Shown here one piece after another: positions 10,028 to 17,318 of a stretch of DNA of 64,000 nt. Each line of letters begins with the position of its first letter. Within the stretch, counting starts at the first letter, position 1. The notes under the pieces were generated by a model. It saw nothing but the letters and a program-made list of their open reading frames with translations. It did no database searches and was not told the DNA's origin. The stretch is from Hamadaea flava. Its GTDB lineage: Bacteria; Actinomycetota; Actinomycetes; Mycobacteriales; Micromonosporaceae. The stretch spans positions 6,820,001 to 6,884,000 of the forward strand of contig NZ_JAMZDZ010000001.1 in NCBI RefSeq assembly GCF_024172085.1, written 5' to 3'. Made by a program: the position numbers and the translations under genes.

Positions 10028-10702
10028 TCACCGGGTGGCCCCGGCTCCGGGGCTCTCCGTCGACCCTGGAGTCGCTGTGGGCGAAGTCACACCGGAGGGG
10101 GACGCGGTCGGCGTACCGGACGGGCTCGGGCTGGCCGACGTGCCGGGGCTCGGCGGCTGCGTACAGCTGCACGTGGGCACCGGCGCGGGCGTGGGGACCG
10201 GCGGCTTCGGGGTCTTCGTGGTCGCGTGCGGTCGCTTCGTCACCGCGACGGGCGTACCGGGCGCCGTGGTCATCACGACCGGCACGCGTACGCCCTCCGA
10301 CGGCGTCGGCGACGGGGCGGGCGCGGCATGCGCGGGCAGTCCGGCCGGGGGCGCGCCCGGATCGAGCAACGCCCGCATTCCGGTGATCATCGCGAGGACT
10401 CCGCCGGCTGACAGCGCCAGCAGCACCAGTCCCGCCGCGGCCAGCGTCGTGCGCTGCCGGGCGGGGGAGCGTACCGGATCACCTGGGCGCGGGCCCTTGG
10501 GCCGGCGGCGGCGATGGCCCTTCGGCGGCGGCGGCGCGACGGCCCGCGGGGCGCGCAACTCCACCTCGGTCTCGGACCAGGAGTCGGCCCACGGATCGGC
10601 CGGGTTCTCCCCGTCGGCCGACGAGGAGCGCTTGCGCAGGTCGTATCGGACCGAGCGCCAGGCGCCGGCCACCTCTCGCTGGATCACACGCAGGGGGTTC
10701 AC
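10028..10702 (-). CDS. Single-pass membrane protein with Pro/Thr/Ser-rich exterior
   Basis: A 224-residue protein not assignable to a family. The N-terminal 85 residues are hydrophilic and end in a basic patch (GHRRRRPKGPRPG), followed by one hydrophobic helix (TLAAAGLVLLALSAGGVLAMI, about residues 86-106), and then a long low-complexity Pro/Thr/Ser/Ala region with a CSC pair, presumably exported and disordered. Start GTG 10702 has GAGGAA 8 nt upstream. It is transcribed toward the PASTA kinase (86-nt gap) and diverges from the Rv2175c-like gene, so it may be a substrate or scaffold for that kinase; this is inference from position only. Confidence 0.7.
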   Translation of the reverse strand: MNPLRVIQREVAGAWRSVRYDLRKRSSSADGENPADPWADSWSETEVELRAPRAVAPPPPKGHRRRRPKGPRPGDPVRSPARQRTTLAAAGLVLLALSAGGVLAMITGMRALLDPGAPPAGLPAHAAPAPSPTPSEGVRVPVVMTTAPGTPVAVTKRPHATTKTPKPPVPTPAPVPTCSCTQPPSPGTSASPSPSGTPTASPSGVTSPTATPGSTESPGAGATR

Positions 10703-10774
10703 GTCGCGGTTCCTCGGGTGCGGGATCCCAGCCGGGCTGGTGGATCGGCCCGGCCGATGTGGGATCGTGTACGG

Positions 10775-11113
10775 GTGACTGAGAACGTCTCAACGTGGGT
10801 GAACCTCCCCGACGTGGCCGAACGCTTCGGCGTGCCGATCACGAAGGTCCACCAGTGGAGGAAGGAAGGCTCGCTGCTGGCGGTGCGCCGGGACGGCGTC
10901 CTGCGGGTGCCCGCGGAGCTGGTGGCGAACGACACCGTGCTCAAGCACCTCCCCGGCGTGCTGACGTTGCTGCGGGACGCCGGGTACAACGACGAAGAGG
11001 CGCTGCGGTGGCTCTACACCGCTGACGACACCCTTCCCGGCACGCCCGCGCAGGCACTCGGCGGAGACTTGGCGCGTGAGGTCAAGCGACGCGCGCAGGC
11101 GCTCGCGTTCTAG
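10775..11113 (+). CDS. Rv2175c-like helix-turn-helix DNA-binding protein
   Basis: A 112-residue protein resembling M. tuberculosis Rv2175c, a small winged-helix DNA-binding protein that is a substrate of PknL. Visible signatures are WVNLPDVAERFGVPITKVHQWRKEG (helix-turn-helix), VRRDGVLRVPAEL, and HLPGVLTLLRDAGYNDEEALRWL, the part that is best conserved in this family. It lies divergently next to the kinase operon, the same neighbourhood as in mycobacteria, supporting a kinase-substrate relation. Start GTG 10775 is chosen since homology begins there; ATG 10757 would add six residues. Lycopene-cyclase genes follow 14 nt downstream and are probably co-transcribed. Confidence 0.88.
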   Translation: MTENVSTWVNLPDVAERFGVPITKVHQWRKEGSLLAVRRDGVLRVPAELVANDTVLKHLPGVLTLLRDAGYNDEEALRWLYTADDTLPGTPAQALGGDLAREVKRRAQALAF

Positions 11114-11127
11114 ATCTCGCGTTCTCG

Positions 11128-11436
11128 ATGGCGCTGACCTACCTCGCGGTCCTCGCGGGCTGCCTGATCTGCGCGATCTGGCTCGAACCCGTCCTGCACG
11201 TCGGGGTGCTGCGCCAGGTCCGGCGGCTGGCGCTCACCATCGCGCCGGTCGCGGCCCTGTTCCTGATCTGGGACCTGGCCGCGGTCCACTCCGGCTGGTG
11301 GTCCTTCGACCCCGCGCAGCTCCTAGGCGTACGCATACCGGGCGGGCTGCCGCTGGAGGAGGCGCTCTTCTTCGTGGTGGTGCCGCTGTGCGCCGTGCTC
11401 GGCTTCGAGGCGGTGCGGCAGGTCCTCAAGCGATGA
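11128..11436 (+). CDS. Lycopene cyclase subunit, CrtYc-like
   Basis: A 102-residue, three-helix membrane protein of the heterodimeric (CarR-type) lycopene cyclase family, which forms end rings on lycopene or related C40/C50 carotenoids. Family motifs seen: FLIWDLAAVHSGWWSFDPAQLLGVRIPG and LPLEEALFFVVVP, the PLEE element being characteristic. Its stop overlaps the start of the second half as ATGA, so the two subunits are made together. It follows an Rv2175c-like gene by 14 nt. No phytoene synthase (crtB) or desaturase (crtI) gene lies in the window; the prenyl diphosphate synthase idsA is about 2 kb away. Confidence 0.85.
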   Translation: MALTYLAVLAGCLICAIWLEPVLHVGVLRQVRRLALTIAPVAALFLIWDLAAVHSGWWSFDPAQLLGVRIPGGLPLEEALFFVVVPLCAVLGFEAVRQVLKR

Positions 11437-11738
11437 CGTACACGGTCTCGGTGGTCCTGGGGCTGCTGGCCGCCGTCGCGATCGACCTCTGGGTGCTGCG
11501 TACGCGGCTGGTGGCCGGGGTCGTGTTCTGGGCGACCTATCCGATCGTGCTGCTGTTCCAGTTGCTGTCCAACGGCGTGCTCACCGGGCGCGGCGTCGTC
11601 GTCTACGCCGACTGGACGATCCTGGGCCTGCGGATCGCGTACGCCCCGGTGGAGGATCTGCTGTTCGGCTTCGCCCTCGTGCTGCTCACCCTGTCGGTCT
11701 GGGTCTGGCTCGGACGGCGTACGCCAGCAGGGCGATGA
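11433..11738 (+). CDS. Lycopene cyclase subunit, CrtYd-like
   Basis: Second half of the two-component cyclase, 101 residues with three hydrophobic helices. Recognised by TYPIVLLFQLLSNGVLTG, and IAYAPVEDLLFGFAL, where PxED is the counterpart of PLEE in the partner. Starts at ATG 11433 within the partner's stop (ATGA). Its 3' end overlaps the convergent mannosyltransferase gene by 53 bp, so the last 17 codons are antisense to that gene. Function as a cyclase requires the CrtYc-like partner. Confidence 0.85.
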   Translation: MTYTVSVVLGLLAAVAIDLWVLRTRLVAGVVFWATYPIVLLFQLLSNGVLTGRGVVVYADWTILGLRIAYAPVEDLLFGFALVLLTLSVWVWLGRRTPAGR

Positions 11739-13113
11739 CGGCCGCGAGCGCGGCGAAGGCCCCCGGCCCCTTCGTCAGCACGGCCAGCCCCAATCCGTTG
11801 GGCAGGACCAGGAAACACAGCCCGACCGTGACGGCTATCCGCGTACGCGTCCACGCCTCGGTCCCGGCGGCGGCCAGGACGGCCAGCGGCGCCAAGGCGT
11901 ACCAGGGGTAGAAGACTGGACCGAGGACGGCCAGCGCCGCCAGCACCCAGCCGCAGGCGGCGATCACCGTCGCGGCCGGCGCCCGCCAGGACTTCCTTAT
12001 CGCGTACAAGCCGATGATGAGGAGGGCGATCAGGCCGAGCGCGCGCGCCACCGTGATGGACGCGGACATCGCGTCGATCCCGAACGCGCGGAGCAGGTAG
12101 CCGACCGCCATGCCCGCGCCGGTCGGCAGTGAGGTCCACTGCTGGAGGTCCCCGGTGTCGCGCAGGCCGTTCACCCAGCCGAGGCCGAGCCCCGACGCGA
12201 GGGTGAGCGCGGCGAACGTGCCGACGCTCGCCGCGAGCGCCGCCCAGCGCTGCCGCCACGGCGGGAGCAGCAGCAGCACGAACGGCAGCGCCACCAGGGC
12301 GGTGACCTTGATCGCCACCGCGCCGCCGATCAGCACCCCGGCGATGAGCCAATCGTTCTTGCGCTTGCTCGTGGCAGCCGCAAGCCCAGCCACGATGAGC
12401 CCGGCCAGCACCGCGTCGTTGTGCGCGCCGGAGACGGCGTGCAGCGCCACCAGCGGCGTGAGCAGGCCGAGCCACCAGCCTTTCCCGTTGCGACCCAAGG
12501 TTTTCAGACCCCAGCCGAGCAGCGCGAGTCCGCCCAGCGCGATCAGGCGGAGCACGGTGACCGCGATCGTCAGCTGCGTGTCCAGATCGGTGGCGACGAA
12601 CTTCGCGATCGCCACCGCAGCTCCACTCAGGACGATCGCGAGCGGGCCGTACGGCGTCGGGGTGTGCCACCAGAGCTCCGGCACACTGGGCGTCCACAGA
12701 CAACCGCCGTCGGCGACGCCGAGCTTGTAGGGATCCAACCCGGCGAGCCAGATGTCGCCCTGACACGCGTACGCATACACGTCCCGGCTGGCCAGCGGCG
12801 GCGCGAACAGCAACGGCGCGAACCAGAGCACACTCGGGTTCCTGCTCCGCCACCAGATCAAGCCCAGCGCCGCCGTCGCGACCAGCCACAACAGCAGGCC
12901 GAGCTGGAACCGGCCGCTCGTGGAACCCAAGCCCGCCAGGCGGAGCGTCGGCGCGGGATCACCCGACGGCAGCGCACCGGCCAGCCACGCCGCCACCGCC
13001 AGCACCGCTGACGCCGCCAGGCCCGCTGCCGCTGCTCGCCCCGCTCCCGCTGCTCGCACCGCTCGCCCCGCCCTCGCTCGCCGCTTTCCGCGCGATGCTT
13101 TCCGCGCGATCAT
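11686..13113 (-). CDS. Polytopic mannosyltransferase (MptA/MptB family)
   Basis: Probable polyprenyl-phosphomannose-dependent alpha-1,6-mannosyltransferase building lipomannan-like glycans on the outer face of the membrane. The 475-residue protein has about 12 hydrophobic segments and the GT-C signature region LASRDVYAYACQGDIW (D111) with HTPTPYGPL, AVSGAHNDA and VFYPWYALAPL downstream. The M. tuberculosis counterpart mptA lies at the same place, between Rv2175c and idsA2. The annotated start ATG 13113 falls in dispersed repeat copy C, and the first 27 or so residues (MIARKASRGKRRARAGRAVR…) are basic low-complexity sequence encoded by the repeat and its tail; the native start may have been further downstream. 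Confidence 0.85.
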   Translation of the reverse strand: MIARKASRGKRRARAGRAVRAAGAGRAAAAGLAASAVLAVAAWLAGALPSGDPAPTLRLAGLGSTSGRFQLGLLLWLVATAALGLIWWRSRNPSVLWFAPLLFAPPLASRDVYAYACQGDIWLAGLDPYKLGVADGGCLWTPSVPELWWHTPTPYGPLAIVLSGAAVAIAKFVATDLDTQLTIAVTVLRLIALGGLALLGWGLKTLGRNGKGWWLGLLTPLVALHAVSGAHNDAVLAGLIVAGLAAATSKRKNDWLIAGVLIGGAVAIKVTALVALPFVLLLLPPWRQRWAALAASVGTFAALTLASGLGLGWVNGLRDTGDLQQWTSLPTGAGMAVGYLLRAFGIDAMSASITVARALGLIALLIIGLYAIRKSWRAPAATVIAACGWVLAALAVLGPVFYPWYALAPLAVLAAAGTEAWTRTRIAVTVGLCFLVLPNGLGLAVLTKGPGAFAALAAVIALLAYAVRARPRPTG

Positions 13114-13186
13114 GAACTAACGGTCGTGGTCGACCGGCGTGTCGTGTCCGCCCCACCATGATCGATCCCGCCCGCCCGTGATCGAC
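13099..13186 (-). repeat. Dispersed 88-bp GATC-rich element, copy C
   Basis: Minus-strand copy with GATCA-N14-CGATCA, GGACACGACACGCCGG, a CGGTCG/CGACCG hairpin-like pair, and TTCATGATCGCGCGGAAA. Its last block is repeated once more next to it (a GCGCGGAAAGCATC unit of 15 nt), and then a GAGCGG-type low-complexity tail continues into the mannosyltransferase coding sequence. The ATG in CATGATCGCG is that gene's start codon. Confidence 0.85.
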
Positions 13187-13253
13187 AGCGGCGGGCCGAC
13201 GGGGACATGGTCGCATCCGCGTCCGGCGCGTGAGCGCATGGCACACTGCCCGG

Positions 13254-13697
13254 ATGGAGATCAGCCGGCGTCGCCTGCCCGTCCTCGTCGCCGTGGCGTC
13301 GGTGCTGATCGTGGTCCTCGCGACCGTGCTGGGCTTCTGCGCCGGCCGGTCGGCGGACACCCCGGCCGGCTCGCCGACGTCAGCGATGTCGGCCTCGGCA
13401 GCGAAGACCCCGGTCTCCGGCCTGCCCACCGTGGCCGTCGCGAAGTTGCCGCAGCAGGCCCGGGACACCCTCGTGCTGATCGACAAGGGTGGTCCCTACC
13501 CGTACGACCGGGACGGGATCGTCTTCGGCAACAACGAGCGCCTGCTGCCCCAACAGACCCGCGGCTACTACCACGAGTACACGGTCCCCACCCCGGGGTC
13601 ACGAGATCGGGGCGCCCGGCGGCTGGTCGTCGGCCAGGGCGGCGACATCTACTACACCGACGATCACTACGCGTCGTTCCGGCAGGTGCTCAGGTAG
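13254..13697 (+). CDS. Secreted guanyl-specific ribonuclease (RNase Sa/barnase fold)
   Basis: Extracytoplasmic endoribonuclease cleaving 3' to guanosine. The 147-residue protein has a basic N-terminus and one hydrophobic segment (about residues 8-30, signal or anchor), a Ser/Thr/Ala-rich linker, and a complete microbial RNase domain: LPQQARDTLVLIDKGGPYPY, DGIVFGNNERLLP, GYYHEYTVPTPGSRDRGARR and YYTDDHYASF. The catalytic triad is visible as E108, R122/R123 and H138. Start ATG 13254 is preferred to GTG 13230. It diverges from the mannosyltransferase gene across repeat C and its 3' end overlaps idsA by 8 bp. No barstar-like inhibitor gene is adjacent. Confidence 0.92.
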   Translation: MEISRRRLPVLVAVASVLIVVLATVLGFCAGRSADTPAGSPTSAMSASAAKTPVSGLPTVAVAKLPQQARDTLVLIDKGGPYPYDRDGIVFGNNERLLPQQTRGYYHEYTVPTPGSRDRGARRLVVGQGGDIYYTDDHYASFRQVLR

Positions 13698-14772
13698 CCC
13701 GCCGGGTGCTGGCCTCCGCGAGCCGCAACAACATCCGCTCGCCGTCGGCGTCCAATTCCGCGCCGCGCAACGCGTCCAGCGCCGCGCCGGTCAATTCCGC
13801 GATTCTCTCCTCGGTACGCGCGAGAGCGCCCGTGCCGACGATGATCTCGCGGAGGGTGGCGACGCCCGCGGCGTCGAGGTCCGGACTGCCGAGCCGGTCG
13901 AGCAGCGCCTCCCGCTCGGCGGGGGTGGCCCGGTCGAGGGTGGCCGCGATGAGATAGGTGCGCTTGCCTTCCCGCAGGTCGTCGCCCGCCGGTTTGCCGG
14001 TGACCAGCGGGTCGCCGAACACCCCGAGGATGTCGTCGCGCATCTGGAACGCCTCGCCCAGCGGCACCCCGAACCCCGAGTACGCCACCCGCAGCGCCAC
14101 CGGGGCGTCCGCGATCGCCGCGCCGAGCAGCAACGGGCGCTCGACGGTGTACTTCGCCGACTTGTACCGGGCCACGGTCCCGGCCCGGCGCATCGAGGTG
14201 TCCCCGGTCGCCTGGGTGAGCACGTCGAGGTACTGCCCGGCGGTCACCTCGGTCCGCATCGCGTCGAAGACCGGGCGGCAGCGGGCCAGCGTCACCGGGT
14301 CCAGCCCGCCCGCGTGCAGCAGTTCGTCCGACCAGACCAGGCAGGCGTCGCCGAGCAGGATCGCGGCGGATGCGCCGAAGTCGGCCGATTCGCCGTGCCA
14401 GGCGTTCTTCAGGTGCAGTTCGCTGAACCGCCGGTGGGCCGCGGGCTCGCCGCGCCGGGTGTCGGAACGGTCGATGAGATCGTCGTGGATCAGGGCGCTG
14501 GCCTGCACCAACTCCAACGACGAGACGGCGGCCACGACGGCGTCCGAGTCCACGCCGCCGGCCGCCCGATATCCCCAGTACCCGAACGCCGGCCGAAGCC
14601 GCTTGCCGCCGCCCAGCACGAGCGCGTCGATCGCGTCGGAGAGCGGGGCCAGCTCAGGGTCGATCGCGACGAGCTGGGCCCGCCGATCGGTGAGGAACGC
14701 ACGCAGCGCCCCGTCCACCCGACGGCGCAGATCGGCCTCGTCGGTGGGGTGGGGCACCGCCGATGAAGTCAC
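13690..14772 (-). CDS. idsA: Polyprenyl diphosphate synthase (GGPP/FPP type)
   Basis: Elongates isoprenoid diphosphates by head-to-tail condensation of IPP onto allylic primers, feeding carotenoid, quinone or polyprenol-phosphate synthesis. The 360-residue protein has the two aspartate-rich motifs: LIHDDLIDRSDTRRG (D97, D98, D101) and FQMRDDILGVFGDP (D246, D247), with GGKRLRP and GKPAGDDLREGKRTYL. The residues before the first motif would decide chain length, which I cannot fix by eye. Start GTG 14772 is 7 nt after TAGAGT, so a leaderless transcript is likely. The place next to a mannosyltransferase and metF matches M. tuberculosis idsA2. Confidence 0.93.
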   Translation of the reverse strand: MTSSAVPHPTDEADLRRRVDGALRAFLTDRRAQLVAIDPELAPLSDAIDALVLGGGKRLRPAFGYWGYRAAGGVDSDAVVAAVSSLELVQASALIHDDLIDRSDTRRGEPAAHRRFSELHLKNAWHGESADFGASAAILLGDACLVWSDELLHAGGLDPVTLARCRPVFDAMRTEVTAGQYLDVLTQATGDTSMRRAGTVARYKSAKYTVERPLLLGAAIADAPVALRVAYSGFGVPLGEAFQMRDDILGVFGDPLVTGKPAGDDLREGKRTYLIAATLDRATPAEREALLDRLGSPDLDAAGVATLREIIVGTGALARTEERIAELTGAALDALRGAELDADGERMLLRLAEASTRRAT

Positions 14773-14825
14773 TCGTCAGACTCTATAGGCGTACGCCGCC
14801 TTCCTTGATCCGGGCCGGTTCCCGG

Positions 14826-14847
14826 TGTCATACGTCTCGGGTAGGTT
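14826..14847 (+). promoter_or_regulatory. PafBC (RecA-NDp)-like promoter of sigG
   Basis: TGTCA (14826-14830) lies 11 nt before a TAGGTT -10 element (14842-14847), the geometry of the motif TTGTCRGTG-N8-TAnnnT. The GTG start follows after 7 nt (leaderless). The GTG part of the motif is not matched. Confidence 0.5.
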
Positions 14848-14854
14848 CCCTTTC

Positions 14855-15838
14855 GTGACTGTCATCGCTGATCACGGCAACGATCACCGGGCAGAGCAGC
14901 TCGAGCCCTATCGCGGCGAGCTGACGGGTTACTGCTATCGGATGCTCGGCTCCGGCTTCGAGGCCGAGGACGCCGTGCAGGAGACCATGGTGCGGGCCTG
15001 GAAGGCGTACGACCGGTTTGAGGGGCGTTCGGCCCTGCGGTCCTGGCTCTATCGCATCGCGACCAATGTCTGCCTCGACATGGTCGGCGGCGCGCAGCGC
15101 CGGGCCCGGCCGATGGACCTCGGCCCGGCCTCGACCGCGGCCGGCCTGCCCGACGCGCCGCTGCCCGAGCCGACCTGGCTGATGCCGGTGCCGGACAGCC
15201 AGGTGCTGCCGTCCAACGGCGACCCCGCCGACGTCGCGGTCGCGCGGGACAGCATCCGGCTCGCCTTCGTCGCCGCGTTGCAGCATCTCGCGCCCCGCCA
15301 GCGGGCCGTGCTCATCCTGCGCGAGGTGCTCCAGTGGTCGGCCGCCGAGACGGCCGAGCTGCTCGACACCACCGTCGCCTCGGTCAACAGCGCGCTTCAG
15401 CGGGCGCGGGCGACGCTCGCCACAGTCGACACCACCCGGTCTGACACCCTCGACGCGCTCGACGAGGCGCAGCAGGAGTTCCTCGGCAAATACGTCGCCG
15501 CCTTCGAGAGCTACGACCTCGACGCGCTGGCCAGACTGCTGCACGACGACGTCGTCCTGTCGATGCCGCCGCTGGAGATGTGGCTGCGCGGCCCAGTGGA
15601 GATCCGGGCCTGGATGCTCGGCACCGGCAACGGCTGCCGCGACTCCCGGCTGGTCCCGACGGCCGCCAACGGGAGCCCGGCGTTCGGGCAGTACCGGCCG
15701 GCGGCGAACGGCCAGGGGCACGAGCCGTGGGCGTTGATCATCCTGGAGATCGTCGACGGGAAGATCTCGCACGTGAACAACTTCCTGGACACCGAACGGC
15801 TGTTCCCCCTATTCGGGCTCCCGCCCCGGCTCGACTAG
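14855..15838 (+). CDS. sigG: ECF sigma factor of the SigG type with C-terminal SnoaL-like domain
   Basis: Redirects RNA polymerase to its own promoter set; in mycobacteria sigG is DNA-damage inducible. The 327-residue product has a sigma2 domain (YRGELTGYCYRMLGSGFEAEDAVQETMVRAW and LRSWLYRIATNVCLD), a sigma4 domain (RLAFVAALQHLAPRQRAVLIL with VLQWSAAETAELL), and a C-terminal NTF2/SnoaL-like domain (AFESYDLDALARLLHDDVV, VNNFLDTERLFPLFGLP). These segments closely resemble mycobacterial SigG as I remember it. No anti-sigma gene is adjacent, as usual for ECF factors with such C-terminal domains. GTG 14855 chosen because TAGGTT ends 7 nt upstream. It diverges from idsA. Confidence 0.9.
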   Translation: MTVIADHGNDHRAEQLEPYRGELTGYCYRMLGSGFEAEDAVQETMVRAWKAYDRFEGRSALRSWLYRIATNVCLDMVGGAQRRARPMDLGPASTAAGLPDAPLPEPTWLMPVPDSQVLPSNGDPADVAVARDSIRLAFVAALQHLAPRQRAVLILREVLQWSAAETAELLDTTVASVNSALQRARATLATVDTTRSDTLDALDEAQQEFLGKYVAAFESYDLDALARLLHDDVVLSMPPLEMWLRGPVEIRAWMLGTGNGCRDSRLVPTAANGSPAFGQYRPAANGQGHEPWALIILEIVDGKISHVNNFLDTERLFPLFGLPPRLD

Positions 15839-15924
15839 ACGGCGCCCGCCGTCCTGGTGCGTTCGCCGGACGGGCGTCGGAGACGGGTCGGGCGTCGGGA
15901 TGGACCGCAGCCAGGACGGAGGAG

Positions 15925-16227
15925 TCAGTCGAGGGGGAGGAGACCGTCGACGCCGATCAGCGAGACGAGCAGGAGGAGCCTCGGGCTCGCCCCGGTGATC
16001 ACGATGCGGCGTCCGCGCCGCCGGGCGGTCAGCTGCAGGCGGGCCAGGGCGTCCACGGTCACCGCGTCCGGACGACAGACCGCGCTGACGTCGAAGACCA
16101 CCACCCCGTCGACGGCGTCGAGCAGGGTCGTCAGCCGTTCGCAGAGCACCGGGATGTCGGCGCGGACCAGCACCGGGCCGAGCGTCCAGACGACCGGCTC
16201 GGGCGGCGGCGTCTCTGGGCTGAGCAC
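15925..16227 (-). CDS. STAS-domain protein (anti-sigma antagonist-like)
   Basis: A 100-residue protein consisting of one STAS domain, the fold of anti-anti-sigma factors. Visible elements: VLVRADIPVLCERLTTLLDAV, VVVFDVSAV, and VDALARLQLTARRRGRRIVITG. The DSSG phosphorylation motif of classic SpoIIAA proteins is replaced by a CRPDAVTVDAL stretch, so phosphorylation on the usual Ser is unlikely. It is convergent with the sigG gene (86 bp between the ends) and divergent from metF. A link to sigma-factor control is suggested by neighbourhood only. Confidence 0.75.
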   Translation of the reverse strand: MLSPETPPPEPVVWTLGPVLVRADIPVLCERLTTLLDAVDGVVVFDVSAVCRPDAVTVDALARLQLTARRRGRRIVITGASPRLLLLVSLIGVDGLLPLD

Positions 16228-16381
16228 GGTCGGCCTCCTGTCGTCGGGGTCACCACTACTGACGACTGGCAGGTCCGGAACTCATCGCCGCCGGCCCGAT
16301 CCGTCGGAGGAAGGGCGTGCGGGCGGCCACCGATTGGGACGGATGCGGCCGTTTGTCCTGGTCGGCGCTAGAGTGACGGGC

Positions 16382-17299
16382 ATGACCCTAGGCGCCCCCT
16401 CGACCTTGCCCGGCGACCGGCCGACCGTGGGACATCTGCTCGCCTCGGCGGAGCCGACGATCTCGTTCGAGTTCTTCGCGCCCAAGACGCCGGCCGGCGA
16501 CGTGCTGCTCTGGCAGGCCATCCGCGAGCTGGAGGCGCTGCGCCCGGCGTACGTGTCGATCACCTATGGCGCGGGCGGCACGACCCGCGACACGACCGTG
16601 GCCTGGACCGAGCGGATCGCCGGGCAGACCACCCTGGTGCCGATGGGCCACCTCACGGCGGTCAACCACTCCGTCGCCGAGCTGCGCAACGTCATCGGGC
16701 ATTACGCGGACAGCGGCGTACGCAACGTCCTGACGGTGCGCGGCGATCCGCCCGGCGATCCGCAGGCCGAGTGGATCGCGCATCCGAAGGGCCTGACCCA
16801 CGCCGACGAGCTGGTCAAGCTGGTCCGCGAGAGCGGCGACTTCTGCGTGGGGGTGGCCGCGTTCGTCGAGCAGCACCCGCGCTCGCGGTCGCTGGCGGAG
16901 GACGTCGACACTCTGGTGCGCAAGTTCCAGCTCGGCGCCGACTTCGCGATCACCCAGATCTTCTTCAACTGGGAGGACTACGCCCGGCTGCGCGACGCGG
17001 TCGCGGCGCGCGGCTACGACAACCCGATCGTGCCCGGCGTCATGCCGGTTACGAACGTCTCGCAGATCGAGCGGTTCGCCCAGCTCACCGGCATGGTCTT
17101 CCCCGCGGATCTGGCCGTGCGGCTGCGCGAGGTCGCCGACGATCCCACGGCGGTACGCGCGATCGGCGTGGAGGTGGCGACCGCGCTGAGCGACCGACTT
17201 CTCGTCGAGGGCGCACCCGGATTGCACTTCATCACGTTGAACAGGTCGACATCCAGCCGGGAGGTCTGGCGCAACCTGCGAGAGGGTGCGCTCGTGTAG
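16382..17299 (+). CDS. metF: Methylenetetrahydrofolate reductase
   Basis: FAD enzyme reducing 5,10-methylene-THF to 5-methyl-THF for methionine synthesis. The 305-residue protein has ISFEFFAPKTPAGD at the N-terminus of the TIM barrel (catalytic Glu in FEFF), SITYGAGGTTRDTT, NVLTVRGDPPGD, the LGADFAITQIFFNWEDYARL segment, and PGVMPVTN. ATG 16382 follows a TAGAGT -10-like element by 7 nt, suggesting a leaderless mRNA. A metF-like gene (Rv2172c) occupies the same place in M. tuberculosis. No folate, SAM or cobalamin riboswitch was seen in the 154-bp gap to the divergent STAS gene. A membrane-protein gene starts 19 nt downstream. Confidence 0.93.
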   Translation: MTLGAPSTLPGDRPTVGHLLASAEPTISFEFFAPKTPAGDVLLWQAIRELEALRPAYVSITYGAGGTTRDTTVAWTERIAGQTTLVPMGHLTAVNHSVAELRNVIGHYADSGVRNVLTVRGDPPGDPQAEWIAHPKGLTHADELVKLVRESGDFCVGVAAFVEQHPRSRSLAEDVDTLVRKFQLGADFAITQIFFNWEDYARLRDAVAARGYDNPIVPGVMPVTNVSQIERFAQLTGMVFPADLAVRLREVADDPTAVRAIGVEVATALSDRLLVEGAPGLHFITLNRSTSSREVWRNLREGALV

Positions 17300-17318
17300 G
17301 AAGCGACAGCGGGGGATC

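Noticed and set aside
16228-16381. SAM, cobalamin or other methionine-related riboswitch before metF
   Set aside because: No matching conserved blocks, and the -10 element suggests a leaderless mRNA.
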